Positions 35,149 to 42,826 of a stretch of 64,000 nucleotides of DNA are shown here, in pieces. The notes beneath the pieces are model-generated. The model did no database searches. It had not been told where the DNA came from and saw only the letters and a program-made list of their open reading frames with translations. Location of the stretch: contig DAIRCS010000003.1 in assembly GCA_036796555.1 (NCBI GenBank), positions 34,080 through 98,079 of the forward strand, given 5' to 3'. This DNA is from JAJXWB01 sp036796555 (GTDB taxonomy: Bacteria > Pseudomonadota > Alphaproteobacteria > Rhizobiales > Beijerinckiaceae). Positions within the stretch are counted from its first letter, which is position 1. Each line of letters begins with the position of its first letter. A program made the translations under genes and the position numbers.

Positions 35149-35781
35149 CTATTCCGCATCGGGTTGATTTGCAGGCGCGGCGGCCTGAAACGCGTCGAGG
35201 GCGTTGCAGGCGGCCTCGATTTGCAGCAGTCGCGGAAAAGCGGAAACGTCTACGCCGAACCGCCGGGCGTTGGCGAGTTGCGGGATCAGGCAAATGTCGG
35301 CCAACGTCGGGCCGGCGCCAAAGCAAAACGGGCCCGCCTCGTTGGCGACCAGTTTTTCACATGCGGCCAATCCCTCAGCGTTTGCCCATGCCGCCCATTC
35401 TGTGACTTGTTTTTCGTCAATCCCGAGAGTCCGCAGGCGCGACAGCACCTTCAGGTTCTGGACCGGATGGATGTCGCAGGCGATCGCGAGCGCAAAAGCC
35501 CGAATTCGAGCCCGAACGAGCGCCGTCTTCGCTTGCAGCGGCGGATCGGGATAAGTCTCGTCGATCCATTCGATAATCGCAAGCGACTGCGTCAGGACGA
35601 CGCCATCATCGAGAACGAGCGCCGGCACGAGGCCTTGAGGGTTTATGGCGAGGTAGTCGGGAGCGCGTTGTTCATTCCTGCGCAAATGATGCGGCAGATG
35701 CTCGACCTTCAGCCCTTTTATATTGAGCGCGATCCGCACGCGGTAAGCGGCGGAACTCCTGAAATATCCGTGCAACTGCAT
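35149..35781 (-). CDS. maiA: Maleylacetoacetate isomerase (zeta-class GST)
   Basis: A 210-residue zeta-class glutathione S-transferase. The active-site motif YFRSSAAYRVRIAL near the N-terminus (SSxxxR; Ser and Cys/Ala variants occur) is diagnostic, as are NPQGLVPAL, TQSLAIIEWIDE and CDIHPVQNLKVL. The enzyme converts maleylacetoacetate to fumarylacetoacetate with glutathione. MQLHGYFRSS (35781) matches the family start; an ATG two codons earlier (35787) is possible. It is the last gene of the minus arm of the homogentisate island, while hmgA and fahA are on the plus arm, so together they cover the whole lower pathway. Confidence 0.93.
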   Translation of the reverse strand: MQLHGYFRSSAAYRVRIALNIKGLKVEHLPHHLRRNEQRAPDYLAINPQGLVPALVLDDGVVLTQSLAIIEWIDETYPDPPLQAKTALVRARIRAFALAIACDIHPVQNLKVLSRLRTLGIDEKQVTEWAAWANAEGLAACEKLVANEAGPFCFGAGPTLADICLIPQLANARRFGVDVSAFPRLLQIEAACNALDAFQAAAPANQPDAE

Positions 35782-36066
35782 GACCATCCATTCCTTTCCA
35801 GCAGCGCCGATCTCTGTAGGGACGCCCGGAGCTGCGGCATCTTCGTCGCTTCGCTTGCGGCGCTTTGCAACCATGCCCGCCCGCCGTTTGCAGACGCCGA
35901 CGCCGCGCTTCTGGGCCAGCCCGGGGTCGCCGTGGTTGATCGACGCATAAAAGGTCGGTGGGCGAGATTGCGACGATGGCCGCAGGCGCATCGGCTGTTC
36001 CAACGACCAGGCGCGACATGGAGGCGCGCGACCGCCAGCGAAGGGCGATCCCGCGCCGCCCATGCT

Positions 36067-37266
36067 TCATTGCGCGCAGGCGGGGCTCGCGGGCAGGAAC
36101 GCTTCCGACGCCTTGATCGCGCGCACGGGCGCGTAATAGTCCCACGCTCCCTTGCTTTCCTCGGGCTTCTTCACCCGGTAGAGCATGAGATCGTAGAGAA
36201 CGCGGCCGTCGGCGCGCAGCGTGGCGGGTTTGCCGAAATAATCGACGGGCGCGGCGCGCATCGCCTTGTTGACGGCCACGGCCTCGTCCGTGCCCGCTAC
36301 GTCGATCGCGCGCAGATAATGCGTGACCGCCGTGTAGATTTCGGCGTGGTTCTTCGACGGCATCATTTTGCGCTTCTCGAAGAATCGCTTGGCGAAAGCG
36401 CGCGCGGAATCGCTCTGGTCCCAGTAGAAACCGCTGGTGACGTTCAGGCCCTGCGCGGTGTTGAGGCCAAGCGCATGGATGTCCTGGATGTAGACGAGGA
36501 AGGCGATGAGCGCCTGCTTGCCGTCCTGGCCGATCTTGAACTCGTGCGCCTGCTTGATCTCGTTGACGAGATCGCCGCCGACGCTGGCCAGACCGATCTC
36601 CTGCGCGCCGGACGATTGCGCCTGCAGCAGGAGCGACGAAAAATCGGGCGCATTGACGGGATGCTTCGCCGCGCCCAGGACCTTGCCGCCGGAAGCCTCG
36701 ATCACTTCGGTCGCATCGCGCTGCAGGGCCGCGCCGAAGGCGATGTCGACGGTGACGAAAAACCAGTTCTTGGCGCCATCGGCGGAAATGGCCTTCGCCG
36801 TACCGGCCGCCAGCGCGTGGCTGTCGTCGGCCCAATGCGTCGAAACCGGCGAACACCATTTGGAGGTGAAGTCGCTGGTCGCCGAGGCCGTGATCATCAC
36901 GGTCCGGCTCTTTTCCTTCGCCAGTTGCTGCACGGCCGCGGCGATCGGCGTGACCGGCAGGTCGACGATGGCGCTGACATTCTCGGTGTCGAACCAGCGC
37001 CGCGCGATGGTGGAAGCCACGTCGGGCTTGTTTTGCGTGTCGGCGTGGACGATCTCGATCTTGCGCCCCTTCACCGATCCGCCAAAATCGGCAACCGCCA
37101 TTTCGGCCGCCAGGACGGAGCCGGGACCGGCGGAATCCGCGTATGGGCCGGATTCGTCCGTCAGCACGCCGATACGCAGGGGCGCGGCGGTCTGCGCCGG
37201 CGCAGGCGCGGCGGCCGAGAGCGCGGCGAGCGCGACGAACGTGGATAATGTCTTGCGAACCGGCAT
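36067..37266 (-). CDS. ABC transporter substrate-binding protein, LivK type
   Basis: A 399-residue type 1 periplasmic binding protein. The signal peptide ends at about residue 25 (APAPAQ), followed by LRIGVLTDESGPYADSAG and GRKIEIVHADTQNKPD. GGGGAGG precedes the ATG. It resembles the proteins at 342 and 45584. No permease or ATPase gene is nearby. It lies between the monooxygenase pair and maiA on the same strand, so it probably binds the aromatic acid that the island degrades. Confidence 0.9.
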   Translation of the reverse strand: MPVRKTLSTFVALAALSAAAPAPAQTAAPLRIGVLTDESGPYADSAGPGSVLAAEMAVADFGGSVKGRKIEIVHADTQNKPDVASTIARRWFDTENVSAIVDLPVTPIAAAVQQLAKEKSRTVMITASATSDFTSKWCSPVSTHWADDSHALAAGTAKAISADGAKNWFFVTVDIAFGAALQRDATEVIEASGGKVLGAAKHPVNAPDFSSLLLQAQSSGAQEIGLASVGGDLVNEIKQAHEFKIGQDGKQALIAFLVYIQDIHALGLNTAQGLNVTSGFYWDQSDSARAFAKRFFEKRKMMPSKNHAEIYTAVTHYLRAIDVAGTDEAVAVNKAMRAAPVDYFGKPATLRADGRVLYDLMLYRVKKPEESKGAWDYYAPVRAIKASEAFLPASPACAQ

Positions 37267-37344
37267 GGTTCCTCCCCGAGGTTGCTGACGCCGCCTTTGA
37301 CCGGCGGTCTCGTCGGCACTATAGCGCGCGTTTTCGTGCGCGCA

Positions 37345-37545
37345 CTATTTCGATGCGCCGGGCTTCCTCGCGGCCGCGGCGATCGCCTGGCGCAGCACGT
37401 CGCGGTCGCCGATGTGGTTGGCGAGTATGAGGATGAGCTTGCAGTTCATCATCTCGGCCTCCGCGTCGTTCATGTCGCGCTGGCTGTCGATGAGCTCCTG
37501 ATAGAACCCGTCGGGATCCGGAATATTGGGGGAGAGGTTGAGCAT
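37345..37545 (-). CDS. DUF2783 small protein, candidate MhaB-type coupling protein
   Basis: A 66-residue acidic protein: MLNLSPNIPDPDGFYQELID, then RDMNDAEAEMMNCKLILIL and a helical tail. GGAGG precedes the ATG. It begins 11 bases after the flavin monooxygenase stop, so the two are co-translated. DUF2783 proteins recur beside this type of monooxygenase. In Pseudomonas putida U, 3-hydroxyphenylacetate 6-hydroxylase needs a large flavoprotein (MhaA) and a very small coupling protein (MhaB) of about this size; equating the two is inference from size, order and pathway. Confidence 0.75.
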   Translation of the reverse strand: MLNLSPNIPDPDGFYQELIDSQRDMNDAEAEMMNCKLILILANHIGDRDVLRQAIAAAARKPGASK

Positions 37546-37556
37546 GTTTTCCCTCC

Positions 37557-39167
37557 TCACGCCGCGCAGGCGCGCGCGATCGCCTGCGCGATCTTCTTTT
37601 CGTCGAACGAGCGCCAGCGCGCGGCGACGTGCTGGTCCGGGCGGATGAGATAGACCGCGCCGGGGCGCCCGTCGTAACGCTCGGCGAGCACGCCTTTCTC
37701 GTCCGCGAAATCCGCGCCGACCGTTTTCACGCGGGCGCGGACCTTGTTCCAGACGATTTCGGCCGCGGCCGGCTTGTCGCCGAAGACGACGATCGTGAAA
37801 CCGTCTCCCACCTGCCGCAGGAACCAGTCGGGCTTGCCGTTCACGGTCACGGGCGCGTCGGCGCAATTGACGCCCGGCGCCATCCGGCCCGCAAACGCGG
37901 CTTCGTCGGGCGTGTTGAGCGAGGAATGGAGATAGGGTGTCGGCGTCGAGAGCCGGCCGGAATTCACCAGGGGGCGCGCGAAAGGATAGTCTTCCGAAAG
38001 CTCCAAGACCGCGTCGCGAAAGCGGCGGCTGACCTTGGTCTTCGGCGTGATGAAATCGGTCGAGCGCGTGGAGTTGAGGAGGTTGTCGTCGGCGGCGTAG
38101 GCGCGCTCCTCGTCGTAGGAATCGATCAGCGCAACGGGCGCCGCGCCATCCATCGCCAATTTCAGCTTCCAGCCGAGATTGTCGATGTCCTGCACGCCCG
38201 TATTGGCGCCGCGCGCGCCGAAAGGCGAGACCTGATGCGCGGCGTCGCCGGCAAACAGCACGCGGCCATAGCGGAACTTGTCGATGCGGCGGCAGGCGAA
38301 CTGGTAGACCGAAACCCATTCGAGCTCGAAGTCGGCGTCGTCGCCGAGCATGGCGCGCACCCGCGGAATGACTTTCTCGGGCTTCTTCTCCTCCTCGGGA
38401 TCGGCGTTCCAGCCGAGCTGGAAATCGAGCCGCCAGACGTCGTCCGCCTGCTTGTGCAGCAGCGCGGACTGGTTGCGATGGAAGGGCGGGTCGAACCAGA
38501 ACCAGCGTTCGGTCGGAAATTCCGCCTTCATCACAATATCGGCGATGAGAAACCGGTCCTGAAAGAAATGGCCGGTGAATTCGGCGCCGACCATCTTGCG
38601 CGTATCGGAATTGGCGCCGTCGCAGGCCACCACCCAGTCGGCTTCCATCATGAATACGCCGTCGGGCGTCTCCACGGTCAGGACAGCGTGATCGTCCGCC
38701 TGCCGGATGCTGACGACCTTGTGCTTCCAGCGCAGCTCGACCTCCGGCAGCGCCTTGCATCCCTCGATCATGAATTCTTCGAGGTAATATTGTTGCAGGT
38801 TGATCATGGCCGGCATCTTGTGGTCGGCCTCGGGCAGCAGATTGAACGTGTAGCGGAGATCGTCGCCGAAAAAGACCTTGCCGACATTCCAGCTCACGCC
38901 CTTTTCCACCATGCGCTCGCCGCAGCCGAGCCGGTCCCAGATTTCGAGCGGTCGCTTGGCGTAGCATACGGCGCGCGAACCGACGGACACGGTGTCGTTG
39001 TCATCCAACACGAGAGTGGGGATGCCGCGCTTGCCGAAATCGAGCGCGGCGGTGAGTCCGATCGGGCCCGCGCCGATCACGACGACGGGATGGCGGACGA
39101 TGCGGCCTTCCTGCTGCTCCTTCGACTGGACATAGGGAAATCTGGGATATGTATAGGTCTGCAACAT
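37557..39167 (-). CDS. Class A FAD monooxygenase, candidate 3-hydroxyphenylacetate 6-hydroxylase
   Basis: A 536-residue flavoprotein hydroxylase. It has the FAD-binding GAGPIGLTAAL, the DG motif (ACDGANSDTRKMVG) and the GD motif FAGDAAHQVSPFGARGANTG, all typical of class A aromatic hydroxylases. A C-terminal thioredoxin-like tail is present, as in MhpA- and phenol-hydroxylase-like enzymes. The next gene encodes a 66-residue DUF2783 protein, and homogentisate pathway genes flank the pair. The best guess is para-type hydroxylation of a 3-hydroxyphenylacetate-like acid to homogentisate (MhaA). Related activities such as 3-hydroxybenzoate 6-hydroxylation are possible. The ATG is the first of the typical start MLQTYTYPRFPY. 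Confidence 0.8.
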   Translation of the reverse strand: MLQTYTYPRFPYVQSKEQQEGRIVRHPVVVIGAGPIGLTAALDFGKRGIPTLVLDDNDTVSVGSRAVCYAKRPLEIWDRLGCGERMVEKGVSWNVGKVFFGDDLRYTFNLLPEADHKMPAMINLQQYYLEEFMIEGCKALPEVELRWKHKVVSIRQADDHAVLTVETPDGVFMMEADWVVACDGANSDTRKMVGAEFTGHFFQDRFLIADIVMKAEFPTERWFWFDPPFHRNQSALLHKQADDVWRLDFQLGWNADPEEEKKPEKVIPRVRAMLGDDADFELEWVSVYQFACRRIDKFRYGRVLFAGDAAHQVSPFGARGANTGVQDIDNLGWKLKLAMDGAAPVALIDSYDEERAYAADDNLLNSTRSTDFITPKTKVSRRFRDAVLELSEDYPFARPLVNSGRLSTPTPYLHSSLNTPDEAAFAGRMAPGVNCADAPVTVNGKPDWFLRQVGDGFTIVVFGDKPAAAEIVWNKVRARVKTVGADFADEKGVLAERYDGRPGAVYLIRPDQHVAARWRSFDEKKIAQAIARACAA

Positions 39168-39235
39168 CGCTGGCGCTCCTCCCCGAAGCGTCGTGCCTCA
39201 CAGCCGGGTCAGTCTAGTCCGGGCTATCGCGTCCT

Positions 39236-39472
39236 TCACCCTGAGGCGCGACGCGCAGCATCGCGTCTCGAAGAGGGCCGAACCAAGCTTGCCTTGCCAT
39301 TCTTCGAGACGGCGCTTTCGGCGCCTCCTCGAAGCCTGGCCCGTAATTCGCCGCGAACCCGCGTCCCTCATGCTGAGGAGGCGGCGAAGCCGCCGTCTCG
39401 AAGCATGGTCCCGTGTCTGGCGCCTCGGCCACCCTTCGAGACGCGCCTTGCAGGCGCTCCTCAGGGTGAAGG
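39236..39472. repeat. Mosaic of four palindromic intergenic repeats
   Basis: The 394 bp between the monooxygenase and the VOC gene hold no gene but four related 42-43 bp units at 39236-39277, 39298-39339, 39366-39408 and 39431-39472. Each combines CTTCGAGACG (or its complement) at one end with a CCTCAGGGTG/CTGAGG end or a second TCGAAG, around a GC-rich hairpin: GGCGGC-GAA-GCCGCC at 39380-39394 and GCGCCT-TGC-AGGCGC at 39443-39457. They lie in alternating orientations. This is a REP-like element family of the kind common in Rhizobiales intergenic DNA. Confidence 0.8.
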
Positions 39473-39561
39473 GTTGAGTCATGGGTCAGATTTTCAGGAC
39501 GAAGGTTTTGAATTTCGAGCCGGCCTCTCAGGAAAAGGTCCTTGAAGGACTTCTCCGTCCT

Positions 39562-40101
39562 TTACGCCTTGCCGAATTCCTTTTCGTGCAGCCAGGCGGT
39601 GTGGCGCGGCGGCCTCTTGGTGGCCGCCCATTCGTCGACCATGTCATGGGCGACCGACTTCATGCGCGCCATTTCTTCCGCATTGGTCGTCCAGGCCGCG
39701 ACTTCGAGACGGTGGCCGGAGGGGTCGAAGAAATAGATCGACTTGAAGATCGTGTGGTCGGTCGGGCCGACGACGTCGAGACCGGCCTTCACGGCGCGGT
39801 CGCGGATGTCCTCGAGCTCGGCCACTTCCTTCACCTGGAAGGCGATGTGCTGCGTCCATTCCGGCGTGTTGGGATCGCGGCCCATCGGCGGAGAATTGGG
39901 CAGCTCGAAGAAGGCGAGGATATTGCCCATGCCGGCGTCGAGAAAGATGTGCATGTAGGGATCAGGCGCCTTGGTCGAGGGAACGTGGTCCTCCGCGATG
40001 GCGCCGATCAGGTCCATGCCCAGCACGGAGCGATAGAATTCGACCGTCTCCTTGGCGTCGCGGCAGCGATAGGCGACGTGATGGATTTTCTCGATTGACA
40101 T
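39562..40101 (-). CDS. VOC family protein (glyoxalase/dioxygenase superfamily)
   Basis: A 179-residue vicinal-oxygen-chelate protein. Two beta-alpha-beta modules are visible with candidate metal ligands His in KIHHVAYRCRD, His in WTQHIAFQV and Glu in GHRLEVAAW, the 2-His-1-Glu set of VOC enzymes. It may be a ring-cleavage dioxygenase, an isomerase or a glyoxalase; it is too short for a typical 4-hydroxyphenylpyruvate dioxygenase. AAGGAGG precedes the ATG. It is the first gene of the minus arm and is divergent from MarR, with a 22-bp perfect palindrome 24 bp upstream of its start. Confidence 0.85.
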   Translation of the reverse strand: MSIEKIHHVAYRCRDAKETVEFYRSVLGMDLIGAIAEDHVPSTKAPDPYMHIFLDAGMGNILAFFELPNSPPMGRDPNTPEWTQHIAFQVKEVAELEDIRDRAVKAGLDVVGPTDHTIFKSIYFFDPSGHRLEVAAWTTNAEEMARMKSVAHDMVDEWAATKRPPRHTAWLHEKEFGKA

Positions 40102-40125
40102 GGCGATCCTCCTTGGCGATCCTCA

Positions 40126-40147
40126 ATTAGTAACATATGTTACTAAT
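40126..40147. promoter_or_regulatory. Perfect 22-bp palindrome, MarR operator candidate
   Basis: ATTAGTAACATATGTTACTAAT reads the same on both strands over all 22 bases. It lies between the VOC gene start (40101) and the marR start (40272), in an AT-rich promoter region. MarR dimers bind palindromes of this size, so this is the likely control point of the minus arm and of marR itself. Confidence 0.65.
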
Positions 40148-40271
40148 AATGCAAGTCGGCCCGGCGATAAATTTTCACGACCATTGTTTTGCGATGCAGC
40201 AGAAAACATGCATTCTGAGCGTGACGGGTAAGGGAATCGATCGTCGTCGGCAGGGAGCGATTCGGTAACAG

Positions 40272-40775
40272 ATGACGGGAAACGCCGAAATCGAGATCGC
40301 GGTCGTCGCGCCTGGGACGGCGAGCGGTGAGGAGTCCGAACTCGCGCGTTCGCTCGCCTATCGTCTGGTGGTGTTGGCCGAGCGCGTGTCGCGCGCCATC
40401 GCGGACACTTACGAACAGACGTTCGAGCTGACGCGGCCGGAATGGCGGGTGCTGGCGGCGCTGGCCGCCAATGGCGCGATGACCGCCAAGGACCTCGGCC
40501 CCTATTCGACTCTTGACAAGATGCAGGTGAGCCGCGCGATCCAGGGGCTGGAAGCCGCAGGCTATGTCGAGCGGCGGCAGGACGAGAACGACAAGCGGTC
40601 GAACATTCTGCGTCTGACGCCGGGCGGCGAGGCGCTGTACAGGCAGATCCGGCCGCGCGTTTCGGCGCGCGAGGCGGACATTCTCGCCGCGCTCGGCCCG
40701 CAGGAGCGTATCGCGCTCGGCGACATGATCGGCCGGCTGCGCGATCGCGTCGACACGTTGATGGAGACGCGTTGA
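40272..40775 (+). CDS. MarR family transcriptional regulator
   Basis: A 167-residue MarR protein. The HTH is in FELTRPEWRVLAALAANG, TAKDLGPYSTLDKMQVSRAI and LEAAGYVERRQDENDKRSNI, with NDKR replacing the common DDRR in the wing. It is divergent from the VOC gene and followed 19 bp later by an IclR regulator, so the homogentisate island has two regulators in tandem. The ligand is likely an aromatic acid of the pathway. Confidence 0.92.
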   Translation: MTGNAEIEIAVVAPGTASGEESELARSLAYRLVVLAERVSRAIADTYEQTFELTRPEWRVLAALAANGAMTAKDLGPYSTLDKMQVSRAIQGLEAAGYVERRQDENDKRSNILRLTPGGEALYRQIRPRVSAREADILAALGPQERIALGDMIGRLRDRVDTLMETR

Positions 40776-40794
40776 GACGCGGGAAGGATTGGCT

Positions 40795-41610
40795 ATGGCG
40801 ACGGAAAGCCGGGGCGTGCAATCGATCGAGGTCGGCGGGCGCATTCTCTCCGCGCTCGCCTCCTCCGGCCGGCCGCTGATGCTGCGCGACGTGGCCGCCC
40901 TCGCCGAGGTCGCGCCCGCGCAGGCGCACGCCTATCTCGTCAGTTTCCGCAAGATCGGGCTCGTGGAGCAGGACGCGCAATCGGGCCTCTATCGCGTCGG
41001 CCCGTTCGCGCTGCAGCTCGGCCTGGCCCGGCTTCGCGCCGTCGACGCGCTGAGGCTCGCCGGCGCGGCCGTGCCTGGGTTTGCCGACGAGATCAATCTG
41101 ATGGTGACCGTCACCGTCTGGGGCTCGTTCGGGCCGACGATCGTGCAGGTTCTGGAAGGCACCCGGCAGGTGCATGTCAATCTCCGCGCGGGGGCCGTGT
41201 ATTCGCTGACGGGAACGGCGACAGGCGTCGTGTTCGGGGCCTTTCTTCCGAAAGCGACCGTGCAGTCGCATATCGACGGCGTGCGCGGCGAGGATCACAC
41301 CGGCCGCATCGGCGCCGAAGTGGACGATGCGGCCTTCGGGCAGGCGATCGTCGAGGTGCGGCGGCGCGGCTATGCGGTGGCGAAGGGCTCGCCGATCCCC
41401 GGCGTGAACGCGCTGAGCGCGCCGGTATTCGACCACAACGGACAATTGCAGCTCGTTGTCACGGTCATCGGCCCGGCGGTCTCGGTCGACATCGCGCCCG
41501 AAAGCGCGCTGGCGCGACGCCTTCTCGCCTTCACCGGCGGCCTGTCCCGCCAGCTCGGCTACGACGTCCAGACGGACGGCTCGCCGTTCCTGCGGGATGT
41601 TAAGGCCTGA
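40795..41610 (+). CDS. IclR family transcriptional regulator
   Basis: A 271-residue IclR-type regulator. The N-terminal winged HTH (residues 8-70) includes SIEVGGRILSALASSGRPL and LRDVAALAEVAPAQAHAYL. The C-terminal GAF-like effector domain (residues about 85-255) has GSFGPTIVQVLEG and RRRGYAVAKGSPIPGVNALS, which is the usual signature region near the C-terminus. AAGGA is six bases upstream of the ATG at 40795. IclR proteins often control aromatic catabolic operons; the MBL-hmgA-fahA operon downstream is the probable target. Confidence 0.93.
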   Translation: MATESRGVQSIEVGGRILSALASSGRPLMLRDVAALAEVAPAQAHAYLVSFRKIGLVEQDAQSGLYRVGPFALQLGLARLRAVDALRLAGAAVPGFADEINLMVTVTVWGSFGPTIVQVLEGTRQVHVNLRAGAVYSLTGTATGVVFGAFLPKATVQSHIDGVRGEDHTGRIGAEVDDAAFGQAIVEVRRRGYAVAKGSPIPGVNALSAPVFDHNGQLQLVVTVIGPAVSVDIAPESALARRLLAFTGGLSRQLGYDVQTDGSPFLRDVKA

Positions 41611-41725
41611 TTGGCAAAGCGATTTGCGAAGTCGCGCCCTTACCGCGCCGCCTGCATCAAAATCGCATAAGACAAATTACTTCGCTATTTGCAAATTTGA
41701 CTTGAGTTCGGGAGGTTCTCACGCT

Positions 41726-41803
41726 ATGACTTCCATGCGGGCGAACGCCTACGCCATTTGCGTAGACGCGCGCGCGACAAGAATTCGAGCCGGCGGCGCC
41801 TGA
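41726..41803 (+). CDS. Possible 25-codon leader ORF upstream of the MBL gene
   Basis: A short frame (MTSMRANAYAICVDARATRI..., 25 residues) follows GGGAGG about ten bases upstream of its ATG and ends 26 bp before the MBL gene start. It overlaps the inverted repeat at 41749-41765. It could be a translated leader that affects downstream expression, or chance. No known peptide family fits. Confidence 0.25.
   Translation: MTSMRANAYAICVDARATRIRAGGA
41749..41765. promoter_or_regulatory. Candidate operator upstream of the MBL-hmgA operon
   Basis: CTACGC-CATTT-GCGTAG is a perfect inverted repeat with six-base arms. A second palindrome, ATTTGCAAAT, lies at 41687-41696 in an AT-rich stretch that probably holds the promoter. 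One of these may bind the IclR or MarR regulator encoded just upstream. Confidence 0.4.
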
Positions 41804-41829
41804 GCCGCACGACCCAGGGAGAACAGGCC

Positions 41830-42810
41830 ATGACCGGCTTCGCCAGCACCAAGGACCTCGCCGACAAGATCGTCAGCTTCGACGAACTCGGCGAAGGCCT
41901 CTACGGCTACACCGCCGAAGGCGATCCGAATTCCGGCGTGGTGATCGGGCCCGACAGCGCGCTTGTGATCGACGCGCAGGCGACGCCCGACATGGCGAAG
42001 GACGTGATCGCGCGCATCGCCAAGGTCACCGACAAGCCGGTGAACCATGTCGTGCTGACGCACTATCACGCCGTGCGCGTGCTGGGCGCGTCCGGCTATG
42101 CCGGCGCGGAGATCATCGCCTCCGACGTCACGCGCGGCCTGATCGTCGAGCGCGGCCGGCAGGACATGGACAGCGAGATCGGCCGCTTTCCGCGCCTGTT
42201 CCGCGGCAAGGAGAGCATTCCGGGCCTCACCTGGCCGCATGTTGTCTTCCACAACCGCATGACGCTCTGGATGGGCGAGCGCGAGGTGCAGATCATTCAT
42301 GTCGGGCGCTCGCATACGGCGGGCGATACGGTCGTATGGCTGCCGAAGGAGCGCGTGCTGTTCGCCGGCGACACCGTCGAATTCGGCGCGACGCCCTATT
42401 GCGGCGATGCGCATTTCAAGGACTGGCCGGCGACGCTCGCCGTCATCCGCGCGCTGAAGCCGGAAAAGCTCGTTCCCGGCCGCGGCCGATGCCTCGTCGG
42501 CGAGAAGGAAGTGGAAGAGGCGATCGCCGGCACCGCGAGCTTCACCGCCGACCTTTACGCGATTGCGCGCAAGGCGGTCGCCGACGGCAAGGACCTCAAC
42601 GCGACCTACAAGCTCGCCATGAACGAGATGCGCCCCAAATACGGTCACTGGGTGATCTTCGAACATTGCATGCCGTTCAATGTCTCCCGCGCCTTCGACG
42701 AGGCGAACGGGCTCGATCATCCGAGGATATGGACCGCCGAGCGCGATCTCGAAATGTGGCGCGCGCTCGAGGGCGCGCAGCCGGTGAAATCCGCCGAAGT
42801 GCATTCCTGA
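41830..42810 (+). CDS. MBL-fold protein with altered first metal motif
   Basis: A 326-residue metallo-beta-lactamase-fold protein. The second half of the metal site is present (HVGRSHTAGDTVVWLP and LFAGDTVEFG). The first motif, normally HxHxDH, reads THYHAVRVLG, so the Asp and the last His are replaced by Val and Arg. Only a reduced metal site is likely, perhaps one metal ion. The activity may be a hydrolase or thiolesterase acting near the homogentisate pathway. GGGAG precedes the ATG. It is 16 bp upstream of hmgA on the same strand. Confidence 0.83.
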   Translation: MTGFASTKDLADKIVSFDELGEGLYGYTAEGDPNSGVVIGPDSALVIDAQATPDMAKDVIARIAKVTDKPVNHVVLTHYHAVRVLGASGYAGAEIIASDVTRGLIVERGRQDMDSEIGRFPRLFRGKESIPGLTWPHVVFHNRMTLWMGEREVQIIHVGRSHTAGDTVVWLPKERVLFAGDTVEFGATPYCGDAHFKDWPATLAVIRALKPEKLVPGRGRCLVGEKEVEEAIAGTASFTADLYAIARKAVADGKDLNATYKLAMNEMRPKYGHWVIFEHCMPFNVSRAFDEANGLDHPRIWTAERDLEMWRALEGAQPVKSAEVHS

Positions 42811-42826
42811 CACGGGAGGGAGCGCC

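Noticed and set aside
35110..37248. A 712-codon plus-strand frame opposite maiA and the LivK-type gene
   Set aside because: It is antisense to two clear family members and has no domain of its own.
39236..39472. A CRISPR array or tandem repeat in the intergenic repeat cluster
   Set aside because: The four units alternate in orientation and vary in their centres, and there are no uniform spacers and no cas genes.
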